A DNA stretch of 64,000 bases from UBA969 sp041694635 (lineage in GTDB: Bacteria > Planctomycetota > Planctomycetia > Gemmatales > Gemmataceae): assembly GCA_041694635.1 (NCBI GenBank), contig JBDNHI010000149.1, positions 16,456 to 80,455 on the forward strand. The letters run 5' to 3'. Made by a program: the position numbers and the translations under genes. The notes beneath the pieces were generated by a model. That model saw nothing but the letters and a program-made list of their open reading frames with translations, did no database searches and had not been told where the DNA came from. Shown in pieces: positions 38,314 to 47,843 of the stretch (position 1 is its first letter; every line of letters begins with the position of its first letter).

Positions 38314-39099
38314 ATGCCTTTATTTGACACCCACGCCCATCTCGATGATAAGCAATTTGATCAAGATTTAGACAAAACGATTACATCGTTTATTGGCAAC
38401 AATGTAAACCGAGTGGTTTGTGTTGCAACAGGAATTGAATCAAGCAAAAAAGGTTACGAGCTTTCATTAAAATACCCAGGTGTTTACTTTAGTGCTGGTA
38501 TTCATCCCAATTCGATTACTGAAAACCCCTCCAACAGTATTGCTCTGCTAGATAGTTTTCTCGCAGAAAAAAACCCTGTCGCAGTGGGTGAGATAGGCCT
38601 AGATCGGTACAGAAATTAAACTCCATTTGACCAACAAGTCCTATTTTTTTCAAAGCAAATCGAACTGGCCAAAAAATATAGACTGCCTATTTTAATCCAC
38701 TGCAGAGAAGCTTGGGATGATATGTTTCCAATTTTAGAATCCGAGATTCAAGCTCGAGGCGAAATCCAAGGAATCTTACATTCTTTCACAGGAACCGTAA
38801 AACAAGCCGAATATTGCTTGAAACTTGGACTTTATCTTTCATTTGCTGGAATGATCACCTTCAAGAAAAATCAATCTCTTAGAGAAGTTACAGCTTACTG
38901 CCCAATAGATCGCTTATTAATTGAAACCGACTCGCCTTATCTTGCACCCGAGCCTTTTCGTGGCAAAAGAAACGAGCCTTCCTATGTAAGTTACACCGCA
39001 CAATGTATTGCAAAAACTAAAGGTATTTCTTTAGAGGCTTTAGAACAGCAATTATGGAGCAATTCAAACCGTATATTTAACTTAAAAGACGAGCTTTAG
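38314..39099 (+). pseudogene. tatD: TatD family metal-dependent hydrolase interrupted by one in-frame TAA
   Basis: The two halves are in one frame and together make a normal 261-codon TatD. The first runs from MPLFDTHAHLDD (metal HxH) through VGEIGLDRYRN to a TAA at 38617-38619. The second continues TPFDQQVLFFSKQIELAKKY, LPILIHCREA, GILHSFTGT and LIETDSPYLAPEPFRG. Homologues have one residue at the stop position, between RN and TPFDQQ, so nothing else is lost. TatD proteins are magnesium-dependent 3'-5' exonucleases or deoxyribonucleases. Either the gene is newly inactivated, the stop is read through, or the base is wrong. It ends 4 bases inside the convergent pyrE. Confidence 0.88.
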
Positions 39100-39644
39100 G
39101 TAGGTAAAACTCCAAAATCTTTGATAGTGAAAATCGGGATAAAAGGACACTTCGGTTCAATTAATTCTCGGGCACCTTGAAGACGATCAACAATACAAAC
39201 CACAGCAATGACTTTACATCCAGCCTTTTCAACTTCTTCAACGGCTTCCATTGCGGAACTACCGGTTGTTAGAACATCGTCGATAACAATAACTTTAAAA
39301 CCTGGAGCAAGAACACCTTCAATCCTCTGTTTACTGCCGTGTTCTTTTACTTTTTTACGAACAAAAAAGCCTTCAAGATTAATGCCCTGTTGTTGACTTT
39401 TAACTAAAATTGCAGCAGTAAGAGGGATAGCCCCAACCTCTAATCCCCCGATGGCATCAGGTTTAAAACTAGAAATAAGGTCAAAAAAAACTTCGCCTAA
39501 CAGATCAATCACTTGCGAGTTAAAAAGTGCCTTTTTACTATCGATGTAATAGGAACTGGTTTTGCCCGAGGCTAAAGTAAAATTTCCAGTCTGGTAGGCT
39601 CGTGATTTAAACGCTTCTAAAAGCTTACTTTTCTTAAGGTCCAT
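39096..39644 (-). CDS. pyrE: Orotate phosphoribosyltransferase
   Basis: The product has 182 residues. It has the PRTase fold with the N-terminal FTLASGKTSSYYIDSKKAL, GLEVGAIPLTAAI, the RKKVKEHGSKQRIEG flexible loop, and the PRPP-binding VIVIDDVLTTGSSAMEA. It joins orotate to PRPP to give OMP in pyrimidine synthesis. The gene is convergent with and overlaps the tatD end by 4 bases. No other pyr gene is adjacent. Confidence 0.95.
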   Translation of the reverse strand: MDLKKSKLLEAFKSRAYQTGNFTLASGKTSSYYIDSKKALFNSQVIDLLGEVFFDLISSFKPDAIGGLEVGAIPLTAAILVKSQQQGINLEGFFVRKKVKEHGSKQRIEGVLAPGFKVIVIDDVLTTGSSAMEAVEEVEKAGCKVIAVVCIVDRLQGARELIEPKCPFIPIFTIKDFGVLPT

Positions 39645-39668
39645 TAAATGAAATCCAATGAAGTCGGA

Positions 39669-40511
39669 TCATTTTTGAAATATGGCAAGATCCAAGCCCA
39701 CATTTAGCTGTAGATCTTTATATCCATAGGCTTCTTCAAGGGGAGGACTTTCACCTTCTTTTGGCCAAGAATAATTTTCAATACGAATTGGGAGATTGTT
39801 TTCCTTATCAAAAAACACTATATTTTTATAAAAAAGAAAATATCCATCCGTATTGATCGGGTGGGTAAGTTCAATTCTCGTACAAGTACGGTCGTAGCAC
39901 ATCACATCGCTGACAATAACTTCGGTAGCTTTTCTGCGTTTTTCTTCTATCCAGCCGTGTTCTAACTTCTTTATTAAAACTTCTAGGCCAGCTTCAGTAA
40001 TGTTATGGCGATTATTGGAGCAAGCCTTTGGGTCATTGACATCCAAAGTTAAAAAACCAACTGCGCCAAGAAAACCAGCACCTTTTGCCCGCATTTTGTT
40101 GGGATCTTTTCGAGAGATATAGATGGCTTCTTGGCCTTTAGACCCCCTAGGTTCCATATATTTCATATGAAGATTAAAAGGTTTTGACACAACCTGCATC
40201 AAAATTGTAGCTTCCGGTTGCATTTTATCTTTTAAGCGTTCAAGCTGAATGAAGTTAGCTTTATAATCTTTAACATTTTCAAAAGTTTTGACCGCATCTA
40301 GAATACATTGGAGCGGTTTTTCCATACAGTCGTGCGAATCCCTAGGCAACGATTTAACCTCTTCAATAATTTCTAATTCGATTCTTTTAAGCTCATTATC
40401 TGGCTTAGCTTGGGTGGCATTTCCCGTTGCGATAATAAATATACCAAGAATCCCACCAAAAAAAATGTAGGCTAATCTAGGAAATCGGCTTTGCGTGATA
40501 GGAATCTGCAT
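39669..40511 (-). CDS. DUF1571 family exported protein
   Basis: The product has 280 residues from the ATG at 40511 (GGA 6 bases upstream); an ATG at 40541 would add ten residues. A signal anchor (LAYIFFGGILGIFIIATGNA) is followed by a region with CMEKPLQCILDA and then the DUF1571 core: VKDYKANFIQLERL, SKPFNLHMKYMEP, RGSKGQEAIYISRK, and NLPIRIENYSWP. The core resembles a LolA/LolB-like half-barrel seen in planctomycete outer-membrane proteins, a resemblance I infer from the pattern. It sits 24 bases after pyrE in the opposite reading order and may share its transcript. Confidence 0.85.
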   Translation of the reverse strand: MQIPITQSRFPRLAYIFFGGILGIFIIATGNATQAKPDNELKRIELEIIEEVKSLPRDSHDCMEKPLQCILDAVKTFENVKDYKANFIQLERLKDKMQPEATILMQVVSKPFNLHMKYMEPRGSKGQEAIYISRKDPNKMRAKGAGFLGAVGFLTLDVNDPKACSNNRHNITEAGLEVLIKKLEHGWIEEKRRKATEVIVSDVMCYDRTCTRIELTHPINTDGYFLFYKNIVFFDKENNLPIRIENYSWPKEGESPPLEEAYGYKDLQLNVGLDLAIFQK

Positions 40512-40707
40512 ACATTTTCCAAAGAGTTTCTTGACTGGCATTGAAAACTATCACACGAATTGCTTTTCGAAAAGAAAAACAAACATCTTCTAAAAACTAC
40601 CCTCTTACCTAGTCGTTAAAAATAAAACAGGTTATTAAAATCACTAGAATAAGCATTGCTATATGCTATATTTAATTGAAATTACAATACTATTTAGGGA
40701 TTAAAAA

Positions 40708-41358
40708 TTGCATCAAGAACCTGAACTTGTGGTTTTTATGGTTATTTCTGAGTTTTATCAAGAGAACGGCTATATTGCCCATCTTAAAGATAATTCAAAT
40801 GCGGTAATTTTTGATCCGGGTTCTGATGTAAATAAATTCTTCCATTACCTTAAATCCAAGAATTTAACCCTCGAAGCTATTTGCTTAACTCACGCACATC
40901 CTGACCATATCGTAGGGGTTCCAGAGATAAAAGAAGCTTTTCCCAAAGCGAAAATTATGATTGGCCTCAATGAAGCTGCTGCTCTAACAGATCCTCATTT
41001 AAATCTAAGTTCTTTGCTAGGTGAGGAACTGGTTGTTCCCGAGGCGGAAATTACTTTAGTAGATAACCAGGAGATTATTATTGCCGGGATCAACTTTAGG
41101 ATTTTAGAAATACCCGGACACTCGCCAGGCCATATTGCCTATGTTGCCAAAGATTCCAATACTCATATTTTTGGTGGCGATATTTTATTTGAGGGAAGTG
41201 TGGGGCGTTGCGATTTTCCAGGTGGGAATTTCCAAAAACTCATTTCTGGCATAAAATCAAAACTTCTTTGTCTGCCCCCAGATTCTAAAATTTACCCAGG
41301 ACACGGACCTACCACTACCATTCAACAAGAAATTATTCATAACCCTTTTTTAGCCTAA
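40708..41358 (+). CDS. MBL-fold metallo-hydrolase, glyoxalase II-like
   Basis: The product has 216 residues. The start is a TTG at 40708 with AGGGA 7 bases upstream; the first ATG at 40738 has no ribosome site. Metal ligands are complete: THAHPDHI, GHSPGH, FGGDILF and YPGHG. The size and the SVGRCDFPGG segment match the short glyoxalase-II/YcbL group, which cleave thioesters such as S-lactoylglutathione, or related zinc hydrolases. The true substrate is unknown. It is convergent with, and overlaps by 4 bases, the nucleotidyltransferase gene. Confidence 0.9.
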   Translation: MHQEPELVVFMVISEFYQENGYIAHLKDNSNAVIFDPGSDVNKFFHYLKSKNLTLEAICLTHAHPDHIVGVPEIKEAFPKAKIMIGLNEAAALTDPHLNLSSLLGEELVVPEAEITLVDNQEIIIAGINFRILEIPGHSPGHIAYVAKDSNTHIFGGDILFEGSVGRCDFPGGNFQKLISGIKSKLLCLPPDSKIYPGHGPTTTIQQEIIHNPFLA

Positions 41359-42044
41359 CGCTTCATTAAAGAAAGATCTACAACTTGGACCGATTCCCAA
41401 GCTTCTATCGTTCCAACTGGATACCAAAAATCAGCGGGTATGATGCCTACACGCTCATGCTGAGCTAAGTTAGAAAGGTAATCTGTGATTTCGTATTCTC
41501 CTCTGCTGGAAACGGCAAGTTGTTGTTGGAATACCGACCGAGGAAAGTGGTAGGCCCCTGTATTTGCCAAAGCTTTACCTTCGATTTTTGGTTTTTCGGT
41601 CATCTTTTCCAAACTTCCATCACTTCGGATTGTTGCAACGCCAAAATTCCAAGGGTCATTTACTTCCTTGACAATAACACCTGAAGAAACTTCTGCAAGT
41701 TTTTGTAAATCACTAGCACCATACAAGTCGTCGCCATTGAGAACCAAAAAACTGGAAGAATTGATTTGCGATTCGCAGCGCCTAAGGGCATCACCAGTGC
41801 CTTTAGGTGGGTCTTGCTTAACAATAGCAAAGTCTTTAATCCATTTTTGTTGCTGCATAAACGCTTCGATTTGATCCGCTAGATAATGAACAACAACAAC
41901 GACTCGATTAATTTTGGAGGGTAAGGCTCCTAAGGTCCAGTCAAGAATCGGCCTACCTTGAATAGTTAAAAGCGGTTTAGGAGTATGCAAAGTATGAGGC
42001 CGCAATCTTGTGCCAAAACCTGCGGCAAGTAAAATTGCATCCAT
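41355..42044 (-). CDS. Sugar-phosphate nucleotidyltransferase
   Basis: The product has 229 residues, with GAGG 8 bases before the ATG. N-terminal LLAAGFGTRLRPHTLHTPKPLL is the nucleotide-binding loop with its activating Arg and Lys; LVLNGDDLYG carries the metal Asp and EKPKIEG the sugar contact. This is the short form, without a left-handed helix domain, as in MurNAc-1-phosphate uridylyltransferase or mannose-1-phosphate guanylyltransferase relatives. It makes an NDP-sugar in the cytoplasm; the base and sugar are not decided by sequence. It lies 25 bases downstream of ppk1 in the same direction. Confidence 0.88.
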   Translation of the reverse strand: MDAILLAAGFGTRLRPHTLHTPKPLLTIQGRPILDWTLGALPSKINRVVVVVHYLADQIEAFMQQQKWIKDFAIVKQDPPKGTGDALRRCESQINSSSFLVLNGDDLYGASDLQKLAEVSSGVIVKEVNDPWNFGVATIRSDGSLEKMTEKPKIEGKALANTGAYHFPRSVFQQQLAVSSRGEYEITDYLSNLAQHERVGIIPADFWYPVGTIEAWESVQVVDLSLMKR

Positions 42045-42069
42045 AACTATAACCTCGATTTATTTGTAA

Positions 42070-44268
42070 TTAGATTTTTTTTGTTTTGCGATTTTTTGGG
42101 GTAGAAAGAACTTTGTCATCCTTTGATTTATTTGCCAACTCTGATTGCAATTCTGCAGACATATTTTGGGCATTGTTAATAGCTAATTCGAGAAATTTTT
42201 GCTGACTTCGAATCTTAAGAGTGCCTGCTTTTGCAATTACTTTTTTGTACGAACCATCCGAGTTAAGTTCTCGGGCTTTAACATTGTCGTTGAGTGAAGT
42301 GCTTATAATTTCATTAATGATACGCAATTTTAATTCGGCAGGTTCAATCGGAAAAACAACTTCTACCCTTCTACTTAGGTTTCGATCCATCCAATCAGCA
42401 GAGCCAATAAAAACCAAAGGCATTCCATTATTTTCAAAATAATAAATACGGCTATGCTCTAAAAACCGATCAACGATGGAGGTCACTTTAATATTTTCGC
42501 TGATTCCAGCTAAGCCAGGAACTAAATTGCAAATTCCGCGACAGATAATTTCAACATTAACCCCAGCCTGACTTGCTTTGTAGAGTGCCTTTACGATGAT
42601 TGGTTCAAGTAATCCATTAAGCTTAGCAACAATTTTCCCTTGTTTTCCTTGCTGAGCAAAACTGATTTCTTGATTAATCTTTTCCAACATAAAATCTTGC
42701 AACCTGCTAGGGGCAACCACTAACTTTTTCCACTTAGGCAGTTCACAGTAACCAGTTAAGTAATTAAACAAGGCTGATGCATCTTCACAAAAATCGGTGT
42801 TACAAGTAAAATATCCTAAGTCTGTATACATTCGCGCAGTTTGGGGGTTATAATTTCCCGTAGAAAGGTGAACATATCTTCGTATTCCATCGTGTTCTTT
42901 TCGTACCACTAAAGCGACTTTACAATGGGTTTTTAAGCCAATAAAACCGAAAACCACATGAACACCTGATTTTTCTAACTCTCTTGCCCATAAAATATTT
43001 CGCTCTTCATCAAGCCTTGCTTTAAGCTCGATTACTGCAGTTACTGCTTTTCCATTATCCGCTGCTCGCTGCAAAGAGCGGACAATCGGAGAATCACTGC
43101 TGGTGCGGTAAAGGGTTAATTTAATCGCAAGAACTTTGTCGTCATTGGCGGCAGCTTCGACAAAATCCATTGTATGACCAAATGTTTCATAGGGGTGATG
43201 CACCAGAATATCTTTTGCACGAATTGCTGGCCAAGGTGCTGCAAATTTTGCAAAATCAGGTGAAACCTGTGAAACAAATTGTGAATCGTGTAAATGTGGA
43301 AACCCAGGTAGTCCGTGAATTTGAAATAGCGAAGTTAAATCAAGTATTCCTTTTGCACGGTATACATCCATCGCATCTAGCGCCAACGCTTTAACAAGAA
43401 AATTTTCTACTGCAGGCGTTGCGGATGTTTCTATCTGCAACCTTACCGCCATTCCTCTTCTTCGCTTCCGAATTTCTTCCTCAATAGTTTTCAGCAAATC
43501 TTCAACTTCATCATCTTCAATTTCAAAATCACTATTGCGAGTTACACGGAATGCTGTGGCATGTTCGATAACCATTCCAGGGAAAAGGTCAGAAAGATGA
43601 GAACGAATTATGGTTTCAAGGGTAGTAAAAACATTTTTGCAATTAGGCCTACCTTGCAAAGGAAGCGCAATAAAGCGCGGTAAAACAGCAGGAACCTGAA
43701 CCACCGCCATCAACGAACCGGAACTGCGTGGTCTTTGTAATTGCACTACCAAATTTAAAGATTTGTTTAAGAGATGAGGAAAAGGATGCCCCGGGTCAAT
43801 AGCAAGTGGAGTAAGCACGGGAAAGATTTCCCGATGAAAAATTTCTGCAATATGCGCTTTATCAATCTCATTAAAATCTTTTTGAAGAATAAAAAAAATG
43901 CCTTCGTTTTCAAGTGCAGGGAAAATTTCATCTTCTAAGCAACCATAGGCTTCTAATGCCATCTGTGATACATTAAAATTAATTTTATTAAGTTGTGTTT
44001 TTACAGGTGTTTTATCTGCACCAGAACCCATCGCAACACCAGCCTGAAACTTCTGCTGCAACCCACCTACCCTAACCATAAAAAATTCATCTAAATTAGA
44101 TTCGAAAATTGCTAGAAATTTTAACCGCTCCAACATCGGAACCGAATTATCTTTTCCCTCTTCTAAAACCCGTCGATTAAACTCGAGCCAACTAAGTTCC
44201 CTGTTAAAATAAAGCTTTGCATCGTCCAGATCCGTTATAGACTTTAAATCAACAGGGTTTATTGTCAC
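42070..44268 (-). CDS. ppk1: Polyphosphate kinase 1
   Basis: The product has 732 residues with a GTG start (GAGA 5 bases upstream). It shows the four-domain Ppk1 layout: the N domain YFNRELSWLEFNRRVLEE, the HHPYETFGHTMDFVEAAA segment, LYRTSSDSPIVRSL, then the first active-site HLSTGNYNPQTARMYTDLG and the second EHSRIYYFEN, and IGSADWMDRNLSRRVE. It moves the terminal phosphate of ATP onto polyphosphate chains by a phosphohistidine. The C-terminal tail is Lys-rich. It sits with a nucleotidyltransferase downstream and a SEC-C gene upstream, all on the minus strand. Confidence 0.96.
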   Translation of the reverse strand: MTINPVDLKSITDLDDAKLYFNRELSWLEFNRRVLEEGKDNSVPMLERLKFLAIFESNLDEFFMVRVGGLQQKFQAGVAMGSGADKTPVKTQLNKINFNVSQMALEAYGCLEDEIFPALENEGIFFILQKDFNEIDKAHIAEIFHREIFPVLTPLAIDPGHPFPHLLNKSLNLVVQLQRPRSSGSLMAVVQVPAVLPRFIALPLQGRPNCKNVFTTLETIIRSHLSDLFPGMVIEHATAFRVTRNSDFEIEDDEVEDLLKTIEEEIRKRRRGMAVRLQIETSATPAVENFLVKALALDAMDVYRAKGILDLTSLFQIHGLPGFPHLHDSQFVSQVSPDFAKFAAPWPAIRAKDILVHHPYETFGHTMDFVEAAANDDKVLAIKLTLYRTSSDSPIVRSLQRAADNGKAVTAVIELKARLDEERNILWARELEKSGVHVVFGFIGLKTHCKVALVVRKEHDGIRRYVHLSTGNYNPQTARMYTDLGYFTCNTDFCEDASALFNYLTGYCELPKWKKLVVAPSRLQDFMLEKINQEISFAQQGKQGKIVAKLNGLLEPIIVKALYKASQAGVNVEIICRGICNLVPGLAGISENIKVTSIVDRFLEHSRIYYFENNGMPLVFIGSADWMDRNLSRRVEVVFPIEPAELKLRIINEIISTSLNDNVKARELNSDGSYKKVIAKAGTLKIRSQQKFLELAINNAQNMSAELQSELANKSKDDKVLSTPKNRKTKKI

Positions 44269-44298
44269 TTCATTCTCAATTCTTTAATGGTTTATCAA

Positions 44299-46368
44299 TT
44301 ACTTACTTGCTGATTTTAGCATATCATTAAAAAATTCGACAAGGTCGCCTTTATTCTTAGCCTTGGCTAATTTTAATCCGGCATTGCATACCTTTTTGGC
44401 TTCCGATTTTTGATTCAGCTTAATCATAGTTTCCGCTGCTGCAATTAGCATTCTGTCGTTATCAGCGTGCTTTGCAAGGATTTCATCCACCACCTTGATC
44501 ACCTGAAAAATATCATCTAGCTTCGCAAGGTTTTTCATCTTGGCTATTTGTAAATCAGCGGTTTGCTCAATCAACCCTTCTAACTTCGTCAATTCAATTG
44601 CCTTATTCAAACCTTGAGCCATCAAGGCTTTATTTCCATTTTCCATTTCTTTTTCTGCAATAAATTTGATGATAGGCACAAATAATTGGTGCGAGGCAAC
44701 CATTCCTTTTGTTGGCATTACCTTGGCAAATCGTAGTGCCATTTCTTGTGCATCTAAAGATACCGCATTACGGTAAGCTTCTTCTATTTGTTCCAAATCT
44801 AAATCTTCAACATCAAGGTTTGATAGTTCTGCTACATTCATACTTTTAATTGGCTTTGATGCTGCATTTGCAAGTTGAGCAAGGTTTTCGCCCAAGGAAA
44901 GCTTATGCCTTAAACGATTGAAGTCGTAAAGTGAGGCTTCTTGTGTTGCCAGTATTTCTTCATAAAAGTCGATAATTCCTGCAAGTTTTTTAGCAAGCAC
45001 AGGGTGAGCACTTGCATCGATCGGAGTATTCCCCTGCAAAGATTTTCTTGGATGGTTAACCCAGTTTTCTTCGAAATATTTTTCCATCTGGTTGCAAGCC
45101 ATACTTTTTGCCTGCTCTTGATCCTTAGCTGTAAGCGGAACAATTGCAGCGGGCAGCAAAACACTTCCAAAATCTGCGGTATTCGTTGTTACTACAATTT
45201 GATTAATCGGGATTTGCAACTTGGTGATGAATTCAAGCTTTAAATTTTCAATCTTCTTTAGGTCATATCCCCAAGCAACCAATGTAGATGGGTACAAAGC
45301 AAGGTAACCAATAACTTTAGAAAATTCCTTGGTAGAAGACCCCGTGGTGATCAATCCTGATGCATTTTCTTCAAGCAAAAAGAAAGTAATGCTACCAGCT
45401 TCTTTATCTTGGTAAAGCGGCATAATTCTTCGCGTTTGTTGCAATTCTGTAAGCCATTTTGATACCGATTCTGAATTGGTCAAGGTGACGCCAATATGGT
45501 GATTTATATAGTCGCTTTCATTTTCCATACCAATTGCAAATTTAAGAATTTCTTGAAGAAGCGCTGCTTTGCGATAATGTGTTTCATCTTTTTCTTTTTT
45601 AATAAAATCGTCAAGGGCATCAAAGCTTTCCTTGTTCATTCCCAACCAAGCTAAAGAAACAGCAAGGTTAAATTTTGCCCCATTGTCTGCTGGATTACTT
45701 GCGATTTTTTTGCGAAAAATATCAGGTAAGTTCCCAAGGCGAATGTCTTCTGATTCGGTAAATACAGAATTTTCTTGCGAAGTTGAACTTGCAATGAATG
45801 TTAAATCATTCTGGATAGTTTTTGGCATCCGCGATTGAGCGCCTGTCAGGTTATCAAGCATTCCCTTCAGGTCAGTATTTGCAGGTAAATAACGAACCGC
45901 AATTTGCAAGGCAACCTTGGCTGCTATGGGTCGGTTACGATTCATCTCACAACGAAAAATAAGGTTATATACCCGTGCTAAATCTTCCTTAGAATCGATG
46001 TGGTAATAAATCGCCGCTTTTCTTAGCAGGATCAACGCGCCTTCCCATTCGCCTTCATCTATTCTTAAACCTGCTCTAAGGTAATAGCCAAAAGGATAAT
46101 TTGGGTTAATTTTAAATGCTTTTTCTAATTCGGCTTCTGCTTGATCTGGCTTGCCACTTAAAAGAAGTAATTCTCCTAACCTGCCAAACACCTCTGGATT
46201 TTCAGCATTACTGGTTTGAAGACCCTTCATTTGGGAAATTGCACTTTCTACCTGTCCTTTAGAAAACGCTTCGTAAGCTTTTTCGATAGGTCCCCAAACC
46301 GAGGCACAACACCATTTAAATTTCTTACCACTTCCACAAGGACAAGCAGAATAAAGGTCCACAGCCAT
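44299..46368 (-). CDS. SEC-C motif and TPR protein
   Basis: The product has 689 residues from the ATG at 46368, which has GAGG 6 bases upstream. The N terminus is a zinc-binding SEC-C motif (CPCGSGKKFKWCC). Residues 30-210 contain TPR repeats (FGRLGELLLLSGKPDQAEAELEKAF and next units). The centre, about 310-450, is a mixed alpha/beta domain of unknown kind, and the C terminus is again helical repeat (AAETMIKLNQKSEAKKVCNAGLKLA). It is cytoplasmic. SEC-C motifs contact SecB or nucleic-acid partners; this protein's partner is unknown. The ppk1 gene follows by 30 bases. Confidence 0.88.
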   Translation of the reverse strand: MAVDLYSACPCGSGKKFKWCCASVWGPIEKAYEAFSKGQVESAISQMKGLQTSNAENPEVFGRLGELLLLSGKPDQAEAELEKAFKINPNYPFGYYLRAGLRIDEGEWEGALILLRKAAIYYHIDSKEDLARVYNLIFRCEMNRNRPIAAKVALQIAVRYLPANTDLKGMLDNLTGAQSRMPKTIQNDLTFIASSTSQENSVFTESEDIRLGNLPDIFRKKIASNPADNGAKFNLAVSLAWLGMNKESFDALDDFIKKEKDETHYRKAALLQEILKFAIGMENESDYINHHIGVTLTNSESVSKWLTELQQTRRIMPLYQDKEAGSITFFLLEENASGLITTGSSTKEFSKVIGYLALYPSTLVAWGYDLKKIENLKLEFITKLQIPINQIVVTTNTADFGSVLLPAAIVPLTAKDQEQAKSMACNQMEKYFEENWVNHPRKSLQGNTPIDASAHPVLAKKLAGIIDFYEEILATQEASLYDFNRLRHKLSLGENLAQLANAASKPIKSMNVAELSNLDVEDLDLEQIEEAYRNAVSLDAQEMALRFAKVMPTKGMVASHQLFVPIIKFIAEKEMENGNKALMAQGLNKAIELTKLEGLIEQTADLQIAKMKNLAKLDDIFQVIKVVDEILAKHADNDRMLIAAAETMIKLNQKSEAKKVCNAGLKLAKAKNKGDLVEFFNDMLKSASK

Positions 46369-46586
46369 GAAAATCCTCATTTCTCGAATTAAAACCAAAA
46401 GTATTTTATTATGGTAGAAGAAACAGGGTTGTAAACATAGTATTTAATGCAGAAGATCTAAGAATCTAGGGCAATGGGGTTTGCTGGTCCTATCTAAATT
46501 AATGACAAAAATCTAATTTTAAGGGCAGAATGTTTGATCTATCGATTGACACTAAGCCCTTGGTATCTAAAATGTTAAAAATACGA

Positions 46587-46660
46587 GGGCGTATAGCTCA
46601 GTTGGCTAGAGCGCAGCTCTGATAAAGCTGAGGTCCTTGGTTCGAATCCAAGTACGCCCA
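46587..46660 (+). tRNA. tRNA-Ile(GAT)
   Basis: The 74-base cloverleaf is complete: acceptor GGGCGTA/TACGCCC, D stem GCTC/GAGC, anticodon stem CAGCT/AGCTG with loop CTGATAA (anticodon GAT), variable AGGTC, T stem CTTGG/CCAAG with TTCGAAT loop, discriminator A. CCA is not encoded. The island begins directly after it, so it is the likely attachment site. Confidence 0.96.
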
Positions 46661-46893
46661 CTCGTTATTTCGCAAGTAGTTGCAGGGATTGGCTTTAAGT
46701 CGCTACTATAAAGCACTTGTGTCAATTCTTGCTGCTCCTTGCAACTCTTAACAACTGCCTGTGGAACCGCTTTTTGCACTTCTATTGCATCGCTTTTTTC
46801 CACGACTTCCCCGAACCACTTATTAGCTTCCTCGTAATCGGTATCGTCAACCTCAAGATAATGAGCTTCTGCAACTTTTTGGAAATTTCTAAT
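46661..46893 (-). pseudogene. Remnant of a tyrosine recombinase C terminus
   Basis: An open frame of about 75 codons, closed upstream by TAG at 46894-46896, reads FQKVAEAHYLEVDDTDYEEA and ends near YSSDLKPIPATTCEI, running into the tRNA gene. The AxxHYLxV segment followed by D/E-rich residues is the end of planctomycete phage-type integrases, where this Tyr is the nucleophile. The R-H-R catalytic part is missing. Its place, pressed against the 3' end of tRNA-Ile, is where such an integrase normally lies. The identification rests on about 30 residues, so it is moderate. Confidence 0.55.
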
Positions 46894-46998
46894 CTAGGCT
46901 GTTAAGTTGATAGGTATAAACACCTACCTTTCCAAGTTTTCCTTTGAGAAAATGAACTTTAGAACAGTTACTTCACGAAGTGCAATGGTTTCATTTTA

Positions 46999-47037
46999 AC
47001 CTAACCCACCGCCGTTCGCTGTAGCGTATGGTTAGGC
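46999..47037. repeat. attC-like inverted repeat
   Basis: ACCTAAC at 46999 and GTTAGGC at 47031 bracket an inner CGCT/AGCG hairpin; the outer 7 bp (CCTAACC/GGTTAGG) pair perfectly. Both 7-mers fit the R'' (RYYYAAC) and R' (GTTRRRY) consensus of integron attC sites. It is shorter than most attC sites. It lies after the stop of the gene at 47101-47376, as expected for a cassette. Confidence 0.5.
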
Positions 47038-47100
47038 CAGTTCGGTTTCAAAAATGAATCTCTTATTTTTGCAGGAGTTTGAGGTGTTGCGACCCTATTG

Positions 47101-47376
47101 TTACTGCGCTGGGGCAATCGCCGCAGAAATAGTGATAACAATGATGGCCCACCAAACGCCGCAATGGAGTAACATCGCCAGCACCGTCAAAACCAACCCG
47201 ACCACTCTCCACCCCAAGCTTATCTTTGAGCGCCACACCACGGTCCCGCTGGCCAGTAGCGCAACGACAGGAATAAAACAGAATAGGAAGACGACAAAGC
47301 CTTCTGGTGGGGCAGGCACTTGCAATCTGTTTATGATTATCAGCAACAGAACATAACCCGTCGGGCTCAGGAACAC
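47101..47376 (-). CDS. Small membrane protein (cassette gene)
   Basis: The product has 91 residues from a GTG at 47376. Three membrane segments are predicted (YVLLLIIINRL, FVVFLFCFIPVVALLASGTVV, VVGLVLTVLAMLLHCGVWWAIIVITI). I recognise no family. The overlapping plus-strand frame at 47054-47356 lacks such a pattern and is taken as its shadow. Base composition is richer in G+C than the housekeeping genes. It is the last unit of the proposed cassette array, followed by an attC-like repeat. Confidence 0.6.
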   Translation of the reverse strand: MFLSPTGYVLLLIIINRLQVPAPPEGFVVFLFCFIPVVALLASGTVVWRSKISLGWRVVGLVLTVLAMLLHCGVWWAIIVITISAAIAPAQ

Positions 47377-47843
47377 ATCCAGACTGGCAGACTTTGTAAA
47401 TAATGGGGATTCAAAGTGTTCATATTGATCTTACGGTTCCGTTTAGCATCGGTGCCGACTGCACTGTTGCAATGTATTAAAAAAGTGTAATCCCGCAGGC
47501 TCGGTCAACTTTATCGGCTGGCACGCCGATCAAGACAAAACCGATTCCTTGTATTATTTTCAGCGGTGTACGAATGAAAATATTATATTTTGTCTACCGT
47601 GATTACACTTCCAGTAAAAATCAATTCCGAGTTGGGTACCATGCTTTTTCCAAAGAAAAACCAACTTAGTCGCCGCTATGAAACTTCTAGGTCGGGTTCG
47701 CAAGTGCGGGCAAGCCAATTTACCCCTGAATTATTCCCCACCGCATAGGTGAGATTAAAACAGTTGCCGGCACTGGTCAGGTTCGACGTTTGGTTCGGCA
47801 TCAACATCACCTTGGCAGCAAGACAATATATCGCACCATCACC
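47377..47843. other. Intergenic in island, no gene seen
   Basis: These 467 bases hold no convincing frame on either strand and no clear GTTRRRY junction, although GTTGACC near 47508 is one base off. It may be a decayed cassette. Confidence 0.4.

Noticed and set aside
46606..46803. Minus-strand frame running through tRNA-Ile
   Set aside because: Its last third is only the reverse complement of the tRNA (the familiar RTWIRTKDLS-type artefact). Only the part outside the tRNA was kept, as an integrase remnant.
47054..47356. Plus-strand 100-codon frame opposite the small membrane protein
   Set aside because: The minus-strand frame has three clean membrane helices; the plus-strand one has no pattern and no ribosome site.
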